Source: Candidatus Ornithomonoglobus intestinigallinarum
GTDB taxonomy: Bacteria; Bacillota; Clostridia; UBA1381
Direction of reading: 5' to 3'
DNA length: 38,569 nt
Assembly (NCBI GenBank): GCA_018715365.1
Contig: DVLU01000025.1
Span: forward strand, 1 to 38,569
The notes under the pieces are model-generated. The model ran no database searches and had not been told where the DNA came from. It saw only the letters and a program-made list of their open reading frames with translations. Of the stretch, positions 23,967 to 33,400 are shown piece by piece (position 1 is the first letter of the stretch; every line of letters starts with the position of its first letter). A program made the position numbers and the translations under genes.

Positions 23967-25637
23967 TTAGAATAAGCCGGTTATAACGCCGTCGTTGTCT
24001 ATATCTATACGCTCCGCGGCGGGCGATTTGGGAAGCCCGGGCATCGTCATAATATCGCCTGTTTCGGCAACAACGAAGCCTGCGCCGTTTGAAACGCGCA
24101 CGCTGCTGACTGTTACGGTAAAGCCCGAGGGCCTGCCGAGAAGCGACGGGTCGTCTGACAGCGAATACTGCGTTTTTGCCATACAGACGGGCTTTTTGTC
24201 AAGCCCGAGCTTTTCTATTCGTGCGATCTGCTTTTTGGCGCGCGAGGTGTATTCAACTCCGTCGCCGCCGTATATTTTTTTGACTATAGCCGCTATTTTA
24301 TTTTCTATCGTATCGTCAATATCGTATACCGGATGATATTCGGCATTATGCGCGGCTATTGCGCCGAGCACTTTTTCGGCAAGCTCGGTACCGCCGCTGC
24401 CGCCCTTTGCGAATACCTCGGAGAGCGCGCAGTCCGCGCCCCATTCGCGGCACATATTTATTACCGTTTCAAGCTCCGCGGCCGTATCCGTGTCAAAACG
24501 GTTTATTGCAACAACAACGGGCGCGCCGAACGACTGCATATTTTCTATGTGCTTTCTCAGGTTTTCCATACCGGAGCGAAGCGCATCGACGTTTTCTTCC
24601 TTAAGCTCCGTTTTCTTAACGCCGCCGTTGTATTTTAACGCCCTTACCGTTGCCACGATAACGACGGCGTCGGGACGGATCCCGGCGAAACGGCATTTTA
24701 TATCCATGAATTTTTCCGCGCCCAGATCGGCGCCGAAGCCTGCCTCGGTAACGGTGTAATCGGCAAGCTTCATTGAAAGCTTTGTGGCCTGTATGCTGTT
24801 GCAGCCGTGGGCGATATTTGCAAACGGGCCGCCGTGAATAAGGCACGGGGTGTGCTCCAATGTCTGAACGAGATTCGGCTTTATCGCATCCTTCAAAAGC
24901 GCCGTCATTGCGCCTTCGGCTTTGAGGTCGCGCGCAAAAACCGGTTCGCCGCTGCGGTTATAGCCTATTATTATGTTTCCGAGACGCTTTTTCAGGTCGT
25001 CGATATCAAGCGCAAGGCACAGTATCGCCATAATTTCCGATGCAACGGTTATCATAAAGCCGTCCTCGCGCGGAACGCCGTTCACCTTGCCGCCCATGCC
25101 GACAACGATTTTTCGCAGCGCCCTGTCGTTCATGTCAACGGCGCGTTTCCATACGATATTTGAAACGTCGATGTCAAGCGCGTTGCCCTGATGTATATGA
25201 TTGTCTATCATGGCGGAGAGCAGATTGTTTGCGGCCGTTATGGCGTGCATATCGCCCGTAAAATGAAGGTTTATATCCTCCATCGGCACAACCTGCGCAT
25301 AGCCTCCGCCGGCAGCGCCGCCCTTTAAGCCCATAACAGGACCGAGCGACGGCTCTCTCAGTGCAAGCATAACGCTTTTGCCCATGCCGGAAAGCGCGTC
25401 GCCGAGGCCTATTGTTGTGGTTGTTTTGCCTTCGCCCGCGGGCGTGGGATTTATTGCCGTAACAAGTATGAGCTTCCCGTCACGTTTGTCCGCAAGGCGC
25501 TCATAAACGCCGCGTGCGATTTTTGCCTTGTACCTGCCGTAATATTCAAGGTCGTCCTCGCAAAGCCCCACCTTTGCGGCAATGTCGCGTATATGAAGCA
25601 TATCGGCGCGCTGTGCTATTTCAATATCGGTCAGCAT
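23967..25637 (-). CDS. fhs: Formate-tetrahydrofolate ligase
   Basis: The 556-residue enzyme activates formate to 10-formyl-tetrahydrofolate with ATP, feeding one-carbon metabolism and purine synthesis. The P-loop [18 protein letters not shown] lies near residue 66, followed by [23 protein letters not shown], the characteristic Fhs signature. [16 protein letters not shown], close to the C-terminus, matches the family, and the length is typical (555-560). AAAGGAGG precedes the ATG and a TATAAT lies upstream in the minus-strand leader. No other Wood-Ljungdahl gene is adjacent, so this alone does not indicate acetogenesis. Confidence 0.97.
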   Translation of the reverse strand: MLTDIEIAQRADMLHIRDIAAKVGLCEDDLEYYGRYKAKIARGVYERLADKRDGKLILVTAINPTPAGEGKTTTTIGLGDALSGMGKSVMLALREPSLGPVMGLKGGAAGGGYAQVVPMEDINLHFTGDMHAITAANNLLSAMIDNHIHQGNALDIDVSNIVWKRAVDMNDRALRKIVVGMGGKVNGVPREDGFMITVASEIMAILCLALDIDDLKKRLGNIIIGYNRSGEPVFARDLKAEGAMTALLKDAIKPNLVQTLEHTPCLIHGGPFANIAHGCNSIQATKLSMKLADYTVTEAGFGADLGAEKFMDIKCRFAGIRPDAVVIVATVRALKYNGGVKKTELKEENVDALRSGMENLRKHIENMQSFGAPVVVAINRFDTDTAAELETVINMCREWGADCALSEVFAKGGSGGTELAEKVLGAIAAHNAEYHPVYDIDDTIENKIAAIVKKIYGGDGVEYTSRAKKQIARIEKLGLDKKPVCMAKTQYSLSDDPSLLGRPSGFTVTVSSVRVSNGAGFVVAETGDIMTMPGLPKSPAAERIDIDNDGVITGLF

Positions 25638-25709
25638 GAAGTTTCCTCCTTTTTTTCGTTCGGTGAGCGTAATTATATGCGTAAAAAATATTTGTATATA
25701 AACTCAAAT

Positions 25710-25735
25710 AGAGCTGAGCCGTTCGGCCCAACTCT
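25710..25735 (-). terminator. Terminator of the rsmD-coaD operon
   Basis: On the minus strand AGAGTTGGGCC pairs with GGCTCAGCTCT around a GAAC loop, with two G-U pairs. A weakly T-rich stretch follows. It separates the upstream operon from fhs. Confidence 0.6.
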
Positions 25736-25754
25736 GATTTTGCTGTTGTATTTA

Positions 25755-26210
25755 TCAGTTGTTCGAGAAATAGCCTCTGTCTTCTCTTACTTTTCTGAGC
25801 AGAAGGTCAAGACGGTGTTCAACGTCGTTTAATACGTCGTCAACATACTGGTCGGTATCTGTCTTGATTTCCATAGCCTTTTTCTGAGCCTCATTCACAA
25901 GCTCGTTTGCCTGCTCGTAAGCGCACTTTGTTATCTCATGCTCGTCAATAAGCTGCATCTGAGTTTCCTCTGCGTTTTTCTGTATCGTTTCGGCTCTGTT
26001 TTCGGCTTCTGTCAGTATTCTCTGTCTTTCCTCTTTGACCCACTTGGCTTCCTTTAATTCATCGGGGTACACCAAACGAATTTCCTGGATATAATCGAGA
26101 AGCTCGTCCTTGTCGAGCATTACCTTTCCCGTAAGAGGAACGGCAGAAGCTTTTTCGATAGTCTCCTCCATCATATCGATGATTTCCATGATATCCATAT
26201 CCATGTCCAT
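25755..26210 (-). CDS. Coiled-coil protein linked to coaD
   Basis: The 151-residue protein starts with an acidic MDMDMDIMEIIDMMEETIEKA segment, then VMLDKDELLDYIQEIR, and is a long heptad-rich helix from about residue 50 to 140 (KEERQRILTEAENRAETIQKNAEE and later KKAMEIKTDTDQYVDDVL). It resembles the short DivIVA-like or ATP-synthase-b-like coiled-coil proteins commonly found after rsmD-coaD in Clostridia. No catalytic motif is visible, so names such as ATPase would be misleading. GGAAGG precedes the ATG; it lies 20 bases after coaD and ends the operon. A role in the cell envelope or division is only a guess. Confidence 0.75.
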   Translation of the reverse strand: MDMDMDIMEIIDMMEETIEKASAVPLTGKVMLDKDELLDYIQEIRLVYPDELKEAKWVKEERQRILTEAENRAETIQKNAEETQMQLIDEHEITKCAYEQANELVNEAQKKAMEIKTDTDQYVDDVLNDVEHRLDLLLRKVREDRGYFSNN

Positions 26211-26230
26211 CTTTTTTCCTTCCTTTCAGA

Positions 26231-26710
26231 CTATTTATATTTTTCTTGGATTTTGTTTATTATGCTTGCCGGCACAAGTCCGGTCAAATCTCCCTTAAAT
26301 CCCGCCAGCTCTTTTACCATGCTTGAGCTTATATAAGAATACTTTGTGTCTGTCATCATAAACATCGTTTCATATTCGGGATTTAACGCCTTGTTTAAAA
26401 GAGCCATTTGAAATTCGTATTCAAAATCGGCAACGGTTCTTAGACCCTTTATTATAACTGCGGCGTTTTTTGCTTTTACAAACTCCACAAGAAGCCCCGT
26501 AAAGCTGTCAACCTCAACATTTTGAATATCGGACGTTACTGAACGTATCATACAAACGCGCTCCTCCGGCGTGAATACCGGATTTTTGCCGCCGTTGCAT
26601 AATACGCCGACTATGACCTTGTCATAAATCCTGCTTGCTCTGCGGATTATGTCAAGATGACCGTTCGTGATGGGGTCGAAGCTGCCCGGGTAAACTGCGA
26701 TTCTTTCCAT
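26231..26710 (-). CDS. coaD: Phosphopantetheine adenylyltransferase
   Basis: The 159-residue cytosolic enzyme transfers AMP to 4'-phosphopantetheine, the penultimate step of coenzyme A synthesis. The nucleotidyl-transferase signature [14 protein letters not shown] includes His18, and the [10 protein letters not shown] motif near residue 127 binds ATP. The length is exactly typical. It starts two bases after the rsmD stop, the widely conserved rsmD-coaD order. Confidence 0.97.
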   Translation of the reverse strand: MERIAVYPGSFDPITNGHLDIIRRASRIYDKVIVGVLCNGGKNPVFTPEERVCMIRSVTSDIQNVEVDSFTGLLVEFVKAKNAAVIIKGLRTVADFEYEFQMALLNKALNPEYETMFMMTDTKYSYISSSMVKELAGFKGDLTGLVPASIINKIQEKYK

Positions 26711-26712
26711 AG

Positions 26713-27264
26713 CTAATTTCCTTCACCGGTTTTTTTGTATACGGTTATATGAGTCCTTCCGTATTTTCGCTGCTTGATTATTTCAAGCCCCCGAACCTCG
26801 CCGAAAAAATCGGTATCGTCGCTCTCGAGCACAGCTATGCCGCGATCCGTGAGCAGGCCGTTTTCCGCTATTGTTTTAAGCGACGGCTCCGCAAATCCCT
26901 TATTGTACGGCGGGTCAAGAAAAATAATGTCAAAGCTGCGTCCGCAGCGCCCGATGTAGCCGAGACTGTCGCCGGTTATAAGCTCGCATTTGCCGCCGTA
27001 ACCGAGCGTGTCAATGTTTTTTCTTATTATATCCGCCGCGCGCCTGTCCTTTTCGATGCAGACCGCATGAGCTGCGCCGCGCGACAGAGCCTCAAGAAAA
27101 AGCGCTCCGCTTCCGCCGAACATATCAAGCACGCCGGCATCCGAAATATATTCCTGAATGAGATTAAACACCGACTCCTTAACCCGGTCCGTTGTCGGAC
27201 GGATGTTCCGCCCTTCAAAGTCCGCAAGCTTTCGTCCCCGGTGCTCTCCGGCTATTATTCTCAT
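26713..27264 (-). CDS. rsmD: 16S rRNA (guanine-966-N2)-methyltransferase
   Basis: This 183-residue SAM-dependent enzyme methylates G966 of 16S rRNA. N-terminal [13 protein letters not shown] and [14 protein letters not shown] are family signatures; [20 protein letters not shown] binds SAM and FLDPPYNKG is the catalytic N-methyltransferase motif. GGAGG precedes the ATG. It is the first gene of an operon with coaD and a coiled-coil gene. Confidence 0.96.
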   Translation of the reverse strand: MRIIAGEHRGRKLADFEGRNIRPTTDRVKESVFNLIQEYISDAGVLDMFGGSGALFLEALSRGAAHAVCIEKDRRAADIIRKNIDTLGYGGKCELITGDSLGYIGRCGRSFDIIFLDPPYNKGFAEPSLKTIAENGLLTDRGIAVLESDDTDFFGEVRGLEIIKQRKYGRTHITVYKKTGEGN

Positions 27265-27290
27265 GCGTATTCCTCCGCGTTGTACATTAT

Positions 27291-27319
27291 ATTCTATCCT
27301 AAAGTTGCAAAAAGGTCAA
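27291..27319 (-). promoter_or_regulatory. Promoter of rsmD-coaD
   Basis: On the minus strand TTGACC (27314-27319) and TAGAAT (27291-27296) are spaced by 17 bases, just upstream of the rsmD ribosome binding site. Confidence 0.6.
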
Positions 27320-27356
27320 CACTAATTGCGATTTTTCTCTAAAAATCACAAAATGT

Positions 27357-27400
27357 AAATACTTTTGTAATGTTTTTGATACAATATTACAAAAGTATTT
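27357..27400. repeat. Perfect 15-bp inverted repeat, A/T-rich
   Basis: AAATACTTTTGTAAT (27357-27371) is the exact reverse complement of 27386-27400; the loop is 14 bases. It lies between the rsmD promoter and the terminator region of the PL11 gene. There is no T run suited to termination and no gene starts here, so its role is open. Confidence 0.65.
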
Positions 27401-27450
27401 CACGACAAGTAACATAAAATGTAATAAAAAGTTTATTAGTGGCATAATAG

Positions 27451-27488
27451 GACGGGCGGCTGCCGCTGCGAAGCGGGGGCAGCCGTCC
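27451..27488 (-). terminator. G/C-rich hairpin after the PL11 gene
   Basis: GGGCGGCTGCC and GGCAGCCGTCC pair over 11 positions with one mismatch, around an inner short hairpin. The T content after it on the minus strand is low. Confidence 0.55.
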
Positions 27489-27504
27489 GCATACAGGGAA
27501 AATA

Positions 27505-30318
27505 CTATTCTATATCGTCGATAAAGTCGGGAATATTTTCTCCTCTTACGTATTCGTTGTTCGGGACGGGTATGTTTTCATCCATATCCGGGCCTATATA
27601 AAAGCTTGTTTGCGTGCACTGGTTATATGCCGTATTCTGGAATGCGACGCTCAGGCGGTACAGATAATCGTGCATAAACGTATAGAACTTATGATGCGTA
27701 ATATCCGTCGTCGTATAAATCCGCAGCTCCGTATCGTCCTCGTTTCTCCATACGGCCTCCTCGCGCCAGTCGCCTATAATATCGGCCTGGATGCACGGCG
27801 TACCCTTTTTCCAGTTGTTTGAAAGCACGCCCGCGGGATCGAGGATTGTGGTGAGCTTATTGTTTTCGTAATCCCATTTATATATTTTCGGATAGCCGTA
27901 GCCCTTTTCATCGTCGAACGCATGGTCGAGAAGCTCTCTTAAAAGGTCGCCGTCCCACCATATTGCAAAATCTATCGATTCCGGGCCTTTTTCGTTTATG
28001 AGCTCGCCCTCCATTGTGAAGATGCCGTCATCCATAACCCAGCACTGATTGCCATCGTAGCGCGGGTCGATTTTTGCGCACAGGCCGCGTGTTGTATCGC
28101 GTCCCGTAAACCTGCCCCATTTTATTTCACCCGTTGCGGGGTCGTGCGATTCAAAGCCGTATTCAACGCCCTCGTGCTCATGTATCTGGAACATATCGAG
28201 ATTCGGCGTTTTCGGAGTGAAGTTTCCGAGGTTCATGCAGTCGCCGTGCTCAAGGCCGGTGGAATATATTCCTTTTCCGTCGTGATCGACAGCCATCGAG
28301 CCGTAAACTATTTCGTCGAGGCCGTCTCCGTCAACGTCGCCGACGCCAAGGTTGTGATTGCCCTGGTTTGTATATTCGATGTTTTTGTCCTTGTTGGCAA
28401 GGAATTTCCAGCGTTTAACGAGCCTGTTGTCTATCATATCGTATGCGACAAGCGCCGTCGGGCAGCCGTGGTCGTAATAGCCGCGGCACATAACAACGCT
28501 CGGGTTCTGACCGTCAAGATACGCAACGCACGCAAGGAAGCGGTCAACCCTGTTGCCCCAGCTGTCGCCCCATTCGCGTACATTGCCGCGCGGCGGGTCG
28601 TAATCGACGGTGTCTATCGCGGCGCCGGTCATACCGTCGAAAACGGTAAGGTATTCGGGACCGTCGAGTATAAATCCGTCCTTGTTTCTGTAGTCGGCAG
28701 ACGCATCGCCTATGACTTTGCCGGCGCCGTCAATTGTGCCGTCGGCCGTTTTGCATATCATTTCGGCTTTGCCGTCGTTATTGAAGTCATACACCATAAA
28801 CTGCGTATAGTGCGAGCCGGCGCGGATATTCACGCCGAGGTCTATTCTCCAGAGCTTTGTGCCGTCGAGCTTATACGCGTCCATAAGCACATTTCCCGTA
28901 TAGCCCTTGTGGGCGTTGTCCTTGCCGTTTGCGTCCCAGCGAAGGACTATTTCGTATTCGCCGTCGCCGTCGAGATCGCCCACAGCCGCGTCGTTTGCCG
29001 TGTAGGAATACGTTTTCCCGTCCGGAAGCGTTATGTCAGCCGGCTTATCGAGCGGCAGCGAAAGATACGGAGCGTCCGTCACCTTAACGGATGCGCCCTT
29101 CCTTTCCGCCTTTCCGTCAAGAACGGCCTTTACGGTGTAAACGTCGTCCGCCGTACCGTCCGGGTCAAGATAATTTGTTGAATCCGTTACCGGCGTTTCG
29201 GTAATCAAATCATCGTTTCTGTAAACGATAAAATCTATTCCCTTTGCGTATTCATACGCGTTAAGACGCCAGCTCAGGAACACGCCGCCGTCTGTTTTCA
29301 TTGCGACAAGACCGCGTCCGAGCGTTTCCATGCGGCGCTTTTTCGGCTCCGCCTCCATATCTATCGTAACCTCGGCGCGCGGCGTTTTGCCGGAGGTCGT
29401 TACGGCCTCGACGGCATACACGTAAGGAACGTTTGTTACGACCTTGTCTATATAATGGGTTTCGTCTGTTTTTGCGATGTACTTGTAAATGCCGTAAGGC
29501 GCCTTTTGATATATGTTATACCATACGGCGTCCTCGTTTCCGTCCCATACGAGCGTTACGGAATTGGGCGTTTCCTTTGCGTCGAGATTTTCTATCGCAA
29601 AGCTTACGCTGCCGCCGTCAACAACCTTGACGCTTACCGTTTTTTTGCTGTCTGTTTCGAATTTATGAGCGTAAATGCCGCATACGGTGTATTCGTAATC
29701 GGCGCAGAGCTCAACCTCCGAATCGGTAAATTCTTCTGTTATAACGTCGGATACAATATCCGTTTCGTTGTTTTTAAGGTTTTTTCTTTTTATCCTGTAG
29801 CCTATAACGCCGTCTGCCTTTTCCCATGTAAGCTTAACGGCGGCTTTATCGCGCTTTGCCGTTATTTTTGCCGTAACGTCAGGCATTTCGATGTCGAGCT
29901 TTTCGGCAATGTCTATTGCGTTTACCGCGGGATGCTTCCCGGGCTTTACGTCAAACACCATAACGCCGTCCGTGACCTCAACGTCCTTAACGTATTCCTT
30001 AACGCAGCCGTCGTTTATCCAGCCGGCAAAATCAACGCCGTTTGCCGTAACGACCGTTACAACGTCGCCTTCGTCAACATAGTCGCCCATTGCGACACGT
30101 ACCTTATAAATTCCGTTATCAAGCTTTACCTTAAACGAGTTCCCGCCAAGCAGCAGAAAGTCGCGGTACAGCTCCATATCTCCGGTTTCGCGCACTTCTC
30201 CGTCCGCTTTTTCGGCAAGCCCCCAGCCCGATGCGTCGCTGTAAAGCGAGTTTCCCGTCACCTTTGTGTAGCCGTCAACAACGGGCTTGCTGCCGAAATC
30301 AAAGCTTGCTTCCTTCAT
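27505..30318 (-). CDS. Rhamnogalacturonan lyase, polysaccharide lyase family 11
   Basis: The enzyme (937 residues from the ATG at 30318) cleaves the rhamnose-galacturonate backbone of pectin by beta-elimination. Domains: a galactose-binding-like N-terminal domain (FDFGSKPVVDGYTKVTG to about 150), three fibronectin-III-like modules (about 155-430), then the PL11 beta-propeller with repeated calcium loops such as VGDLDGDGEYEIVLRWDANGKDN, YDFNNDGKAEMICKTADGT and VGDVDGDGLDEIVYG. The start is set by GGGAGGG before the ATG; a longer upstream frame has no ribosome site. No signal peptide is visible, so the protein may be cytoplasmic or exported without a classical leader. It has its own promoter at 30393-30421, after the GH51 gene. 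Confidence 0.92.
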   Translation of the reverse strand: MKEASFDFGSKPVVDGYTKVTGNSLYSDASGWGLAEKADGEVRETGDMELYRDFLLLGGNSFKVKLDNGIYKVRVAMGDYVDEGDVVTVVTANGVDFAGWINDGCVKEYVKDVEVTDGVMVFDVKPGKHPAVNAIDIAEKLDIEMPDVTAKITAKRDKAAVKLTWEKADGVIGYRIKRKNLKNNETDIVSDVITEEFTDSEVELCADYEYTVCGIYAHKFETDSKKTVSVKVVDGGSVSFAIENLDAKETPNSVTLVWDGNEDAVWYNIYQKAPYGIYKYIAKTDETHYIDKVVTNVPYVYAVEAVTTSGKTPRAEVTIDMEAEPKKRRMETLGRGLVAMKTDGGVFLSWRLNAYEYAKGIDFIVYRNDDLITETPVTDSTNYLDPDGTADDVYTVKAVLDGKAERKGASVKVTDAPYLSLPLDKPADITLPDGKTYSYTANDAAVGDLDGDGEYEIVLRWDANGKDNAHKGYTGNVLMDAYKLDGTKLWRIDLGVNIRAGSHYTQFMVYDFNNDGKAEMICKTADGTIDGAGKVIGDASADYRNKDGFILDGPEYLTVFDGMTGAAIDTVDYDPPRGNVREWGDSWGNRVDRFLACVAYLDGQNPSVVMCRGYYDHGCPTALVAYDMIDNRLVKRWKFLANKDKNIEYTNQGNHNLGVGDVDGDGLDEIVYGSMAVDHDGKGIYSTGLEHGDCMNLGNFTPKTPNLDMFQIHEHEGVEYGFESHDPATGEIKWGRFTGRDTTRGLCAKIDPRYDGNQCWVMDDGIFTMEGELINEKGPESIDFAIWWDGDLLRELLDHAFDDEKGYGYPKIYKWDYENNKLTTILDPAGVLSNNWKKGTPCIQADIIGDWREEAVWRNEDDTELRIYTTTDITHHKFYTFMHDYLYRLSVAFQNTAYNQCTQTSFYIGPDMDENIPVPNNEYVRGENIPDFIDDIE

Positions 30319-30392
30319 GCGTTTTCCCTCCCTGATTGCTGTGTTCGTGCATGATTTACGGGGCGATTTGGCTCTGCACCCCATATACGTTT

Positions 30393-30421
30393 ATTATACA
30401 CTATTTTGCGGCGGATTTAAA
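30393..30421 (-). promoter_or_regulatory. Promoter of the PL11 gene
   Basis: On the minus strand TTTAAA (30416-30421) and TATAAT (30393-30398) are spaced by 17 bases. The leader is about 70 bases. Confidence 0.6.
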
Positions 30422-30444
30422 GACCTTTTTTATATTTTGTGAAA

Positions 30445-30476
30445 TTTTTTTCTTTTTGCGGGGGCACTGCCCCCGC
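30445..30476 (-). terminator. Terminator of the GH51 gene
   Basis: On the minus strand GCGGGGGC pairs with GCCCCCGC (30458-30476) around a three-base loop, followed by an A/T-rich stretch with many T. Confidence 0.85.
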
Positions 30477-30483
30477 TGCTGCG

Positions 30484-33400
30484 TTATTGAAGCGCTGCGA
30501 TGATGTTGTTGTTTTCGTCGATCATATATGCTTTTATTTTGTCATAGCTCTCGGGTACATCGAGCGTAAGCGCGCCGGCGGCTTTTTCTGTGCCGTATAC
30601 GCCCGAAAGCGTGCCGTTTGCGTCATAGCATACGGCAATAAGCGCATGAGCGCCGTTCCCGGCGGCCGTGCCGGTCAGCCTGCCGCCGTCCATGCTTATT
30701 TCGCCCTGTACTGACGGTATTCGGAGCACCGTAAACGAATTTGCCGGAAGCGTATATGTAAATTCCGCGCCGTTTTCCGACTGCGCCGCGTTTATATTAA
30801 CAACGCTTTCTTCGGGCACGATTTTATTTTTGTTTTGCAGCGAGTTTTCGTCGGTATCGGCTCCGCGCATAACGGTGAGCGCCGCTTCCGCGCCGAGAGA
30901 AAGCGTGTTTTCGACTTTGAATTTAACGGGTACGTCGGCATTGTGAGTGTTTGCCGTTTTAATGATTATATCGCCCGTTTCCGTATCATACACGCTTGAC
31001 GAATAAACGGGACCGTAATCCTTCGGCTTCGTATATGAGCAGGCAAGCTCGCCGTTTACGTATGCCGAAACCGAATTTCCGCTTACCTCGATGCGAATAT
31101 CATACCATTCGCCCGTATTTATTGTTATTTCGGACGAATAATTCTGCTCCGCGGTGTTTTCAAGCGTAACGGCGCTGCCGTTTACGACCTGCTGCATTTT
31201 TGACGCGGTATTCGACCAGCCGCCGAGGTTTGCCCAATACATGTTTTTGCCGTCCTCAAGCGCCGCGCCGATAAGAAAGCCTTCGTTTCCGCCCGTTTTG
31301 CGCGCCTTAAGCGTCACCGTATAATCGCTTAAATCCTCATCCTCTATATAATAAAGGCAGTTTTCCTCCTCCGTTATCTGCGTAACGGAGCCGTCGGGAT
31401 TCTGCGACCAGCTTCCGTTTTGCGCCGTCCATGAGCCGTCAAAGCCGGAATATATAACTTCTCCGTCCGAGGCTGTGATTTCTATATCGGCAAAATCAGC
31501 CTGCGTTTTCCATGTGCCGACAGCAACGCCGCCCTTTAATCCGTTATCGGCTTCGCTGCCCGCAAGCGCAACGTCCGTATCGAGCGAATAATCGCCGCGG
31601 TTGTTTGAAAACAGCGACTGTACATAATAATTCGGCGTTAAAACAAGCTCCGAATTATTAAACCATATCATATTTGCCGCAGTCCATTGCGTATTGCCGT
31701 ATTTGGCAAACATAGGCGCGTAGCTTGCCATTTTAACAACGTCGGCGTTCCGTTCAAGCCCTGTCATAAACGCGGCCTCCGAAAGCGCGTTATACCACGT
31801 GTTGCCCTTTGATGCGTATTCGCCGAGGAAAACATCAGTGCCGCCGCGTCTGTAATTATCGTAGCGGTACGCGTGCTCCCTGAACCAGTCGGCGCTTTCG
31901 TAATAATGCTCGTCCATGAGGTCCGCAAGCTCTGTATTTTCGTTTGCCCAGTTCCACGCAAGGTTGTTCGACCCGCCGGAGGACGCGGTGCCGGAGGTTG
32001 TAATGAGCTTTATGTCGGGATATTTTTCATGTATCGCCTCGGCAAAAAGCTTATAACGCTCAAAATATATTTCGCCGTACTGCTCGTTTCCGATGCCTAT
32101 ATATTTTAATCCGAACGGCTCTTCATGACCCATCTCTATTCGTTTCCGCGCCCATTCGCTGTTTGTGTCCGTGCCGTTTGCAAATTCTATAAGGTCGAGC
32201 GCATCTTGAATATACGGCTCAAGCTCGTCAAGCGGTACAAGATGTTCCTCGTCGGTGTTCCCCGCGGCGCGCACCTGGCACGCCATGCCGCAGTTAAGTA
32301 TCGGCACGGGCTCCATATCGAGATCCTCGCACATCTGGAAATACTCATAAAATCCGAGGCCGTAAGTCATTTGGTATTCTTCCGCCGCCGACGGGTTCCA
32401 GATGTTTATCATTTCCTTGCGCTCCGCCGGGTCGCCTATGGTGTCCTTCCAATTCCATGCCGTTTCCATCGTTTCGCCTTCAACGGCGCAGCCGCCGGGG
32501 AAGCGCAGAAAGCTCGGATGAAGCGCCTCAAGCGCCTCCATCATGTCTTTTCTCAGCCCGTGGCCTTTATACGTGTCCTGCGGCATAAGCGATACCATGT
32601 CTATATCAAGATTGCCCTCCTCGCCGTGCAGACGGTTAAGCACAAGGCACACGCCCGATTCCGTTCTTGAGGGCGTAAGCACGGTGCTTATCTTCTGCCA
32701 TTCGCCGTTTGTGTCGAATGACAACACCTCCGTGCAGTTTATATATTCTCCGTTCTTCTCTGTGATTCCGTGCGGCTCCTCATCTGCCAGTCCGCAGTCG
32801 TTTGCCCAAATAGGCTTGCTGCCTATAGTGACGCGCAAAGCCCCCTTGCCGCGCACATAAGCCGAAAAATCATATTTCTTGCCGCCTTCGACATACATAT
32901 TCTGAAGAAAGCCGCCGTTTGCGACAGCGCCGCTGTTGCCGTAAGCCTCCGTGTCCTCGCTTGTTGATAAAAGCGTTATATATGTCGGATTGTTTTCATG
33001 TATCGGCGATTCCGTATTTACCGTAACGCCGTCGTTTTCGTCCGTCAGCTGCGAATTGCATTTTATCCACGAATCGAGCGGATCGCTCATCTCAAACGAA
33101 CGGTTTCGCACAAGCTCTGCGTACAGCCCGCCGTCGGCGGAGGAATTTATATCTTCAAAAAACAGCCCCCACATCGTATCGGAAACAGGCTTTGAGCGGT
33201 CGGAAGCGTCGGCCGTTATCGTATACGGCGTTTCGCCCGTGCCCGGCACGTAAACCGTATATTCCCTTGTGCTTGAACGAGAATACCACGCCGATCCCGG
33301 CTCCGTGTTTTCGTTTATTGATTCGGCCGTCGCCGTGAGCGTAACGGCAGTCTGCTCCTCACGCGGCGTAACGGCTCCCGTTTCCGTGTTTATAACGTCC

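Noticed and set aside
28144..30354. Long open frames on the plus strand antisense to the PL11 gene (345 and 299 codons)
   Set aside because: They are produced by the codon bias of the real gene on the other strand; the proteins are low-complexity (many Val, Ala, Arg, Phe) with no known domain and no ribosome sites.
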